Shown: positions 56,066 through 64,000 of the stretch, in pieces
Layout: the number at the start of each line of letters is the position of its first letter
Numbering within the stretch: position 1 is the first letter of the stretch
DNA from: Chlorocebus sabaeus
Lineage: Eukaryota; Chordata; Mammalia; Primates; Cercopithecidae
Direction: 5' to 3'
NCBI RefSeq assembly: GCF_047675955.1
Contig: NC_132915.1
Location: forward strand, 13,573,766 to 13,637,765
Length of the DNA stretch: 64,000 nucleotides
Program-made: the position numbers and the translations under genes
Notes under the pieces: model-generated
Told to the model about the DNA's origin: nothing
The model's database searches: none
The model's input: only the letters and a program-made list of their open reading frames with translations

Positions 56066-57050
56066 TTCCTATAAACACCAATAGCCAGTTAACAGGAGTT
56101 GCACAGGAAAGGGAGGATGTTGTATTTGAAATTAGAACAGCTTTATCCACTGATATTAAAAGGTAAAGAAAGTGGACGGTATTTTAAAATGTAACCCTCC
56201 TTAGGAATGTTTAGTGTTTACCATTATCCCTCGCATGTGTGTAAATCTCTGCAGCACCACGTCTCTATAAGACCTGAGAAACATGATGAATGTGTGCCCT
56301 AAGAGGCTCTTCGCAAAAGAGCTCTTCATGGTCCCCAGAGTCTAAAGCAGAAATGGACATTGGCACTTGCTCATCAACTGCAGAGAAATGAGAAACCTTC
56401 TGAGAAAGTGTTTTCACTCACTGCGGCTTTCTCCTCAGTAAATAGCCCCTTCCCACAACCATTACAAACCCATACATTCTAAAATGCCTCATAAATCACT
56501 AGAAAGATCCTGACTCCAGTGTCTCCTTTCCATGGACACAGAGAAATAACAGGAATGAAAGAACCTTTAAACAAGAGCGCTCACTTGCCCCTGTTTGGTT
56601 AACACTGTCCATAAGCAAATCCTGAATCCAGGATTCGTGTATGTGTGTTTCTTTGGAAAACAGAAATGCAGAAGTTAAAATTAATTCTAAATGCTTAAAA
56701 AGCATGAGTTGAAACTGCCTAAACATTATATGCTTCTGGCACGTCACAAAAGTGATCTGGCATGACATAATTCTTAGAAAACACTCCAAAGCAGACAGAA
56801 CAGAAATGCACTACTTGGAAAGAAGACAAAGAATTGTATTGTGAGATCAGCTCTTCTGTCAAGTGAGGAGTAGGTGGGGCGTTCATTGGGTAGAAAGGAT
56901 TCAGTTAGCTCTAATACTCTAGAATTCTAAGATTATTTATTCATATATATTTATATATGTGTGTACACAGATACACATGTACATATATAAATATTACTTG
57001 GTTCCAGGTATATGATAGAATGGTGTGATGCTACTTTAAATACACCAGAA
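56066..57050. other. Unassigned sequence
   Basis: No gene or named transposon. A TA/CA-rich tract lies at 56942-56993. Confidence 0.5.
56942..56993. repeat. (TA)/(CA) mixed tract
   Basis: Alternating TATATA, TGTGTG and ACATGTACATATATA steps over about 50 bp. Confidence 0.85.
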
Positions 57051-57302
57051 TTACTATTTTTTTATTTTTATAATTTCTACTTTTATTTTAGATTCAGGGG
57101 GTACATGTGCAGGTCTGTTACCTGGGTATACTGTGTGATGCTGAGGTTTGGGATACAACTGATCCCGTCACCCAGGTACTGAGCATAGCACCTGATACTT
57201 TTTCACCCCTGCCTCCCTCCCTCTCTCCAGTGTCTATCGTTGCCATCTTTATGTCCATAAATACCCATTGTTTAGTTCCCACTTATAAGTGAGAACATGA
57301 GC
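57051..57302 (-). mobile_element. L1 3' end (L1PB/L1MA-like), antisense
   Basis: GATTCAGGGGGTACATGTGC, GGTATACTGTGTGATGCTGAGG, ATCCCGTCACCCAGGTACTG and GTTCCCACTTATAAGTGAGAAC in antisense order. 5'-truncated at 57302. Confidence 0.9.
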
Positions 57303-57527
57303 ACACCAGAGTTCTCTTTCCTTAGCATTAAGTTTATTCATAAACACCAACACCATTTCCTACCAAATGGAAAAAGGAAATTATTTAAAAATAAAACTAC
57401 CTCCAAGAAGTATCAAAGTTTCGTTAGGTTAAAGGTTAGGCTAAAATCCTGAACATGCTGCCATTGTGGAACTTGGAAAATGTTACCAGGTTTTTTAAAT
57501 TACATTTAATATGTCACGCAATTTATA
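57303..57527. other. Unassigned sequence
   Basis: No recognisable element between the L1 end and MER2. Confidence 0.5.
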
Positions 57528-57841
57528 CAGAGTCTTGCCTTGGAAACCAGCGGGGAATAGGTTCTAGGACCTACCCCCAATACCAAAAAGGGATGCTCAA
57601 GTTCCTTACATAAAATGAGAAAGTATGCACATCCTCCTGTATACTTGAAATCATCTCTAGATTACTTATATACATAATACAGTGTAATGCTATGCGAATA
57701 GTTGTTATACTATATTTGTTTTTATTTATATTATTTTTATTTTTGCATTGTCAGCTCTCCCCACTGCCCCCCGGAATATTTTCCATCAGCTGTTGGTGAA
57801 GCCAGAGATCTTGAGACCCACCCATGCAGAGAGCCGGTTGG
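57528..57841 (+). mobile_element. MER2 (Tigger) DNA transposon
   Basis: End-to-end MER2 with TA on both sides (57526-57527 and 57842-57843). Landmarks are GATGCTCAAGTTCCTTAC, CATCCTCCTGTATACTTGAAATC, GCTATGCGAATAGTTGTTATAC and a right end complementary in form to the left. No coding capacity. Confidence 0.85.
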
Positions 57842-57877
57842 TACTTATATTTTGTGTGTGGAATTTGTTGTGCTTTT

Positions 57878-57898
57878 TAAAAAAAAAAAAAAAAAAAG
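57878..57898 (+). repeat. Poly(A) run
   Basis: About 19 A residues following TTTTT, just 3' of MER2. Confidence 0.9.
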
Positions 57899-57959
57899 GA
57901 GATATCCCTCTTGTAAAACTACACAAAAAAAGTCCAAAATTGGAAGTGTAAACGGAACA

Positions 57960-58690
57960 AAAAAGGGAGGAGAGCTCGGAATCCGCCTTCCAAAAAGGCG
58001 CAGTGTTTACCCATAAATTTCAGATTGTGGCAGCTTCCTAAGAAGCCCTTTCTTCTTCCTCCCAGCCCCCTAAACACAACCCCACCCTCCATCATCGTTC
58101 AATATATAAAAGGTTTTTTTTGTTTTGTTTTGTTTTTGTTTTTTCTTAACCTACAAAAGGGAACTGGCACCACTGTCCAGGCGCCCGACTCTTCCACCTG
58201 CTCCCGCGGAATTGCACTCAGGCCTGGCCTCTCGCAGATCGCGCTCCCTCGGCCACGAGCCCCGGGGGAAGGCGACACTTCTCCCTCCTTCTTCCCCTCC
58301 TCACTGTCCATAACATTAGAAGAAGAAAAAACAAAACCAAAGGGGGTGGGGCGAGAAGCACAAGGGATCCCCTGTGAACGGCGTCCTGGTAGCAGGTCTC
58401 TTTCTGAGCAGGGGTAAACGTCCCTGTGGAAAGCGCCAGCCGCGGGGGGTCTCCCACAGAAACCTGTACTCATTCCTAGGCAGAACAGGCAGCTGGACTT
58501 GGAAATGGCAGGAAAACAGAAGCTCTAACTAGGCAACTCAAGATGTCATCTTTTCCTGCGAACTGCAAACTGCACAGCACAATCCCAGTGGTTCCCACGG
58601 TCAGTGGGAAGCTCACAGAACGTCCTTCTCGTCCTGCATGGCTGACAGAGCCCCTGCCTGGTGCCTGGCACGGGGGCGGGAGGAACTAAA
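57960..58690. promoter_or_regulatory. CpG-enriched block, candidate promoter region
   Basis: I count roughly 25-29 CpGs from 57960 to 58690, densest at 58180-58260 and 58360-58460, with no Alu present. GC-rich pieces include GCGCCCGACTCTTCCACC and CTCCCGCGGAATTGC. Overlapping frames (130 codons plus, 124 codons minus) carry no known domain. A TATA-like motif lies at its left side. Confidence 0.45.
58103..58113 (+). promoter_or_regulatory. TATA-box-like motif
   Basis: TATATAAAAGG matches the TATA-box consensus closely. A start site would be expected about 25-30 bp downstream, around 58130-58145, just before the CpG-rich core. A T-rich stretch follows, so chance in AT-rich text is possible. 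Confidence 0.35.
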
Positions 58691-60370
58691 GTGAATATCA
58701 CCAGTTTTCCAGTTCAAAGCGCCTCCCATTTAGGTTTACAGATTGTACCAGCCAAGAAACACTTTCAATTTGTCCTGTGCACTTTCTGTGCTCTGTGGTC
58801 AACCTTAACGTCGAATCAACTGTCTGCCCGTCTCCCCACCTAGCTTCATTCCGATGGGATGAGTGTGCAAAGAGGAGCTAGACAATAATTTTAATAGCTA
58901 TTTTAATGTTTGTACTAACCCAAGAGAAATACAAAATAAACCTTTAATAGGGGGCGGGGGAGAGAGTTCATTCCCAAGGCTAATATTGTGCCAAAGTTCT
59001 GACCTGCACAGGTGCCTAAGCATTTGCTGCCAGAGGTACTTTCTGGGGGGAAAAAAAAAAATAGAAGAAAGGAGGAGGAGGAGGAGAAACCTACAAAACA
59101 AATACAAGTTAGCTGTAGTCTCTCTTAGAAGATACATGGCACAAAAATCTTCATTTTATATTTTGCCTATTTTCCCCTGAATCCTTCTATAACCCCAAAC
59201 TTCTCAGCAAACAAAACATTTGAACAAGAATATGAGAATGAACGATCATTTCTTAATGTGGAAAGCTGGTTTTGTTTATGAAAATGCACAGAACATCCTT
59301 GCCCTGGGAGATGCTTGTGTCTGAAATGTTCAGTGAGCTAACTAGGTCTTTGGGCAGGCCTGACTTGGTGCAAATAAAATTTGAACTCCATGTATACACA
59401 GGCTTAAGAAGAGAATTTTAAAGAAAAAATGTACTATTGTGTTCCAGATGGATTTGGAACCTTCTTTACATTTCTGATTATCTAAACTTTGTTTTCTGGA
59501 ATATGCCTGATACACGAATGGAGAAGGTTTGCAAGATTATTTCAAATGTTAGGACTGGAAGGGACCTGAGAAAATTATCCATTAAGCCAATATTCTCATC
59601 TTTGCAATCAGGGAACCAACACCCTGAGAGTTTGCTACTTGAATTAAATACCTAATGTATAAACAACCCCTAAAGACAGGGAAAGCCTGGAAGCCACTAT
59701 TCAGGTCTAACTAGACAGCAGCAGCACAACCATGTAAAAATCGTGTCGGCAGTCCTCCTTCCACATTGACAGGGAGGAGGCTGCCTGAGAGCCCTATGTC
59801 TATATAAAGCATCACACTGCAGAGTCCTTCCCTGATCCTTCCTCTCTTCTTCTTGAATTCTTGCCCTTCAGTCTTCTAACGAGGCCCTTCTAGGTGGGAG
59901 CAGAGGACTAAAGCACTAGGATGCTGTGGTTCAGGCAGTCTCATATGCACCATATACACAATGTCCACTTAACCCTCTTAACTTGCAAGAGGTAGGAAGC
60001 TTTGTTTGAGTGTTAATAATCTATTTGGCACCAGTAATGAGAGGAGAACTGAGAATGGGTAATGAAGAGTAAACTCGAATCAAAGCAAAAGCAAGCTGTC
60101 TCTTCCTCTCTTGCAGGCATAAGCCTGCTCACGAGCAGCACTGTTCAGGACAGAAGGGGAAGCAGGAGAGAGAGACCACAAAAGGGGAGGTTTCTCCAGT
60201 GGAGTTCTATTTATTTTTTTTTTTACAAAGGTTAAAGGGTTTCTTCTGAAACAGAAGCCTAGAATTTAAATCTCTACACCAAAAAAGACATGACATTATC
60301 TGAAGATATTGCCTAATAACCCATTGTGGAATCAATATTCATCTAAAATAGGTGAGTTTTCTCTCCAAAA
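58691..60370. other. Mostly single-copy-looking sequence
   Basis: No gene recognised. A short GGA-rich tract lies at 59067-59085. At 59548-59650, GGACTGGAAGGGACCTGAGA resembles an old mammalian repeat motif. The frame at 58863-59180 has no known domain. Confidence 0.45.
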
Positions 60371-60386
60371 GAACTAAGTATTTTTA

Positions 60387-60680
60387 TTTTTATTTTTATT
60401 TTTGAGACGGAGTCTAGCTCTGTCACCAGGATGGAGTGCAGTGGCGCAATCTCATCTCACTGCAACCTCCATCTCCCAGGTTCAAGCAATTCTGCCTCAG
60501 CCTCCTGAGTAGCTGGGATTATAGTCATGCGCCAATACACTCAGCTAATTTTTATTTTTTTGGTAGAGACGGGTTTTCACCATGTTAGCCAGGATTATCT
60601 TGATCTCCTGACCTCGTGATCCACCCACCTTGGCCTCCCAAAGTGCTGGGATTACAGGCGTGAGCCACCACGCCCAGCCA
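60387..60680 (-). mobile_element. AluY-like element, antisense, with (TTTTA)n tail
   Basis: Exact 16-bp target duplication GAACTAAGTATTTTTA (60371-60386 and 60681-60696). Full-length antisense Alu with GATCTCCTGACCTCGTGATCC. The tail is (TTTTA)n. Confidence 0.96.
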
Positions 60681-60696
60681 GAACTAAGTATTTTTA

Positions 60697-62847
60697 ATGT
60701 AGATTATTTTGGTTTAGCTAATAAGAAGAATTAGAACTCATTAAAAAATGTTGGTTTCAATAAACTTTCTGTTCATCTCTACTAAGATTCTTTGTTCAGA
60801 AATTTGGATTCCTGTTGCACCAGGAAAGCTTTGGTTTTTGAGAAGCAGAACAATATTTACCTGGTTTGAAGCTGTGAGTGAGGTTTCTTTTCCTCAAATG
60901 AGACCAATGTGTCTCAGCCTGTAACACCCTAAATCTCATAAAAACTTGCCACCAGACCCCTCCTCTATTCATCCTTTCTTTTCCCTCCTTCTGGGGGGAC
61001 CTGGCTGCTGGTCCTAGTTGTTTTCCTAATGAAACCAGCTCTGTTAAGGCACAGCTTAAAGGAGTCTACTTTTGTAATTTGCACTATCTCAAACTAATTA
61101 CCATACTTCATCTAGAAGTGTGATTTATTCATTCACTTTTTAAAGTCATTGACTATGCTGATGAGCAAAGTGGAAATTAGTAAAATTTCCCTGTACGTCA
61201 CATCGGTTCTCTGTTAATCTATGTTTTGAGAAAACTAAGAATAATAAACTTACCTAAGCACCTCAAATGTTACATCCTAGGGCAGTTACAAAGCAGAGGG
61301 ATTGATCAACCACATGAATCAAAGGCAAAGACTGTGAAAAGTTCACAATTAATAACAGTTTGTTTGAGCGGAAAATCTATCTCTTTTCGAGCATTAGAGT
61401 CATTAAATTGTGCATTTCTGATTTTGCTAATAAGAATTCAATTATATTTGAAATATAGATTAATTATCCTAAAAGCATTAATCAATGTGGCAAGGACACC
61501 TCAATAATGATGCAGTCTCTGTATTGCTTCCATATTCCATCATAGTATGATGCAATCTCTTTATTGCTTCCCCCATAATCGTAATCAAGTTATTGATACA
61601 AATGATTCTTCCCTTCAGTTAATTCAAATACAACATTTCTCTAGTACTTTCAGTTGATAGGATGGTACATAATTTTTAGACTGAAAGTTGAAGTGGATTG
61701 ATTAGAAGCAATTTTTTCTGTTTTGCACAATAAAAAGATGAACTACATGGTTCGCCAAGCCAATTTGCAGAGCAACCTCTTCTCTCTAATTGCTGCCAGA
61801 CTAATGTAGTAGAAGCTGAGTCCTAGGAAGTAGAAAAATCCATTTACCCAGCCATGACATTTAAGTAGCAAACACAAGTAGTGGATTTTTCCATTATCCT
61901 TCATTTCAACCCCACTACATTCCACCTGTGACCCTTATGTGCTGAGGGCAATGTGCTTTCATACAATTTGGTAACTCTAATAAGGGTCCACTTCAAAATG
62001 TTCGAGAGCAGGCTAAAAACATTTTTTAGAAAAGCATAATTAAGTTCATAACCAATCTCACTAATTTCTGATAATGTATTGAAAAGCCAAATTATTTGAT
62101 AAATGTTCTAACAAATGTACATCTTACCGGAGGAAAAAATGCCATGTTTTCTCTATCACAAATAGCTCCCTGTTCATCACCAGTAATCCCAGCACAGTTC
62201 CTTGACTTTGTGTCAGACTTTCAACAGCAAAAAGCAGGCGGGTTTTCTGAAAACCACAGGGGCTCCATTGCTGTATGCCTTTCCCAAAAGAAACGGGAAA
62301 GCCTCTTTAAATAAAATCCACATTGAAATGTATATCAAAGAAGAAAAAAAACTCTGTACTTTCATTTTTTACAAATCTCCTTAGACATCTGAGTGTCAGC
62401 CAGAGTTTCCCCCGGTAAATTATCATCAAACTGAAATAGAGAAACTCCCAGGGATGTGTCTTTTCTGTGGTATGGTCACCATCCTTCCTACGGCAGTACT
62501 TGGAATGGAGTAGACGGCCCATAAATGTTTGCTGAATGCATCATTAGGGTAAGCCTGGTAAAAGTTAAAACCTTAAAAAATGCTTGTTTCTAAATAAAAA
62601 CAGAGTGTTTATTTAGTAGGAATGGTGTAACATGCTACAGAGTATATAGTATATTATAGTTAAAATAATAATCAAAGATCTAGAAAGTAAAATCCATTGT
62701 TAATCTTTTTTTTCTGTTTGTTTTTCAAAATAAGGAATGGAGGGAGCAGGGGGTCTGGTAGTACTTGAAAGGAAAAAGACAGGGTGACAGTTCCCACTAG
62801 GAGAAGTCAAATTTACCCCTCAGCAATGTGGCAGTGAATGGTTTTTT
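60697..62847. other. Repeat-poor sequence, candidate conserved noncoding DNA
   Basis: Over 2 kb without a recognisable Alu, L1 or LTR. Contains several TAATTA/ATTA homeodomain-like cores (for example AAACTAATTACC near 61095) and a local 25-bp duplication at 61507-61571. No gene seen; frames are below 95 codons. Confidence 0.45.
61507..61571 (+). repeat. Local duplication, 25-bp units, 40-bp period
   Basis: ATGATGCAGTCTCTGTATTG... at 61507-61531 recurs at 61547-61571 with two substitutions, separated by 15 bp. Confidence 0.85.
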
Positions 62848-62849
62848 GT

Positions 62850-63148
62850 GTGTTGTTGTTTTTGTTTTTAGATAAGGTCTCACTCTCTTGTCCATCTGGA
62901 GTACAGTGGTACAATTTCAGCTCACTGCAACCTTGGCCTCCCAGGTTCAGGTGATCCTCCCACCTCAGCCTCCAGAGTAGCTGGGACTACAGGCCTGTGC
63001 CATCACATCCAGCTAGCCTATGTATATTTTGTAGAGACAGGGTTTTGGCATATTGCCCAGGCTGGTCTCTAACTCTTGAACTCAAGTGATCCTCCGACTT
63101 TGACCTCTCAAACTGCTAGGATTACAGGTGTGAGTCATCACGCCCAGC
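62850..63148 (-). mobile_element. Alu element (AluJ), antisense
   Basis: Antisense AluJ (GATAAGGTCTCACTCTCTTG, GTGATCCTCCCACCTCAGCC, TTGAACTCAAGTGATCC). Flanks TGAATGGTT and TGAAATGGTT are a decayed target duplication. Confidence 0.93.
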
Positions 63149-63389
63149 TGAAATGGTTCCTTTCAGGCTAAATAATTCCCTTTCCATCAAATTCATTTGC
63201 CTCATTCAAGTGTATTGAGACTGCACTTATGAAACCTGATGCCCATCATAATCCCAAAAAACAAAACCCTAAATATAAAGATTGAGATCCTGGAAGCCAA
63301 ATTCTGGGGACAGGATTATTGCATTTTCCATTGTATGCAGGATAGTTGCTTCATGCTAGTTTCATCACATTAGGTGAAATTATTACTTT

Positions 63390-63465
63390 ATGTGTTAGTC
63401 TGTTCTTGCATTGCAATAAAGAAGTACCTGAGGCTGGGTAATTCATAAAGAGAAGATATATTTTA
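63390..63465 (-). mobile_element. MST-like LTR end fragment, antisense
   Basis: GTGTTAGTCTGTTCTTGCATTG, AGTACCTGAGGCTGGGTAATTC and ATAAAGAGAAGA are the first bases of an antisense MST/THE1 LTR. The rest is missing. Confidence 0.75.
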
Positions 63466-63559
63466 AAAATAAAAAAGAAACATGTTTGCTGAATGAAGGA
63501 CGCATGTTTACTGGGTGCTTGCACTTTAAGGGTGGGGAGAAGACCAAAACAGTATTTTT

Positions 63560-63835
63560 TTTTTTTTTTTCCTTTGAGACAGAGTGCAGTGGCACCATCT
63601 CGGGTCACTGCAACCTTTGCCTCCCAGGTTCAAGCAATTCTCCTGGCTCAGCCTCCCAAGTAGCTGAAATTACAGGCAACATGCTGCCACGCCCAGCTAC
63701 TTTTTATATTTTTAGTAGGCACAGCATTTCACCATGTTGACCAGGTTGGTTTCAAACTTCTGACCTCAGGTGATCTGCCCATCTCAGCCTCCCAAAGTGC
63801 TGAGATTACAGGCGTGAGCCAACACACTGGGCCCC
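63560..63835 (-). mobile_element. Alu element (AluS), antisense, with internal deletion
   Basis: Target duplication AAACAGTATTTTT is exact (63547-63559 and 63836-63848). The right arm lacks about 25 bp between GAGACAGA and GTGCAGTGG. The 5' end is complete, reading CACACTGGGCC. Confidence 0.94.
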
Positions 63836-63848
63836 AAACAGTATTTTT

Positions 63849-64000
63849 AAATGAAGCAAAGTCAGTTTTATTTCGCTTCCCCCACAAAAAAAAGAGTTAC
63901 TCTTGACCTCTAAAAAAAATAAAGCAGCAAAAAGAATTTAAGATTTTTACCTCTGATTGAAATTTCTTCAGTAATTCATCACCACCGCACCTGAAACCAA
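63849..64000. other. Unassigned window end
   Basis: AT-rich sequence without a recognisable feature up to the window edge. Confidence 0.5.

Noticed and set aside
58025..58473. 130-codon plus and 124-codon minus frames
   Set aside because: Overlapping frames on opposite strands in a CpG-rich block, with low-complexity Lys/Asn or Phe runs from the T-rich segment and no domain.
61507..61571. Possible CRISPR-like spaced repeat
   Set aside because: Only two units, in a primate genome with no associated genes.

Overview
This window is nuclear DNA from a primate, most likely an Old World monkey (macaque or baboon group). It holds about 25 Alu elements. Three of them (29218-29516, 38298-38597 and 32458-32756 on the minus strand) carry the combination GGCTCAAGCCTG, GAGACGGGCGGATCACGAG and GAGATCCGGCCACTG, which I know as the cercopithecine AluYR signature; human AluY reads GATCGCGCCACTG at the last site. 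Their target-site duplications are near perfect, so these insertions are young.

I find no protein-coding gene, exon with a convincing splice context, tRNA, rRNA or snRNA. The open reading frames are short (156 codons at most). They are either readings through Alu, L1 or LTR sequence or match nothing I recognise. The window reads as intergenic or long-intron sequence, AT-rich and built mainly from transposon layers.

Layout. 1-4000 is mostly unassigned AT-rich DNA ending in a (TG)n tract. 4000-6900 holds an AluJ, an unassigned T-rich stretch and a 581-bp antisense retroviral LTR. 6900-10080 is largely repeat-free. 10085-12850 holds two L1 segments meeting head to head, then an older L1. 13965-16545 holds antisense L2 and an old antisense L1 with two Alus and a 77-bp L1 insertion. 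16570-19000 holds a 97% identical inverted repeat plus an L1/Alu/MLT1 nest. 19740-20360 is CpG-dense and could be a promoter. 20560-28560 has old L1 pieces, DNA transposons, MER5-like pieces, Alus and an MLT2-type LTR. 28560-33320 has old L1s with four Alus. 33360-34350 has an old repeat with a 141-bp L1 insertion, then a MaLR LTR. 35470-42630 has four Alus, two MLT1 LTRs, a MIR and DNA transposons. 42650-48912 is a nearly full-length dead L1. 48900-57850 has old L1 3' ends, L2, MIR, MER5, an MST/THE1 LTR and MER2. 58000-58700 is a second CpG-enriched block with a TATA-like motif. 58700-64000 is mostly single-copy-looking, with three Alus.

The strongest unusual signal is the inverted repeat at 17068-17261 / 18054-18243. 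Both arms are old L1 sequence, but they differ at only six substitutions and one 4-bp indel, which suggests a local inverted copying event or arm-to-arm gene conversion. The two CpG-dense blocks are the best candidates for function. I see no evidence of a novel multi-gene system.
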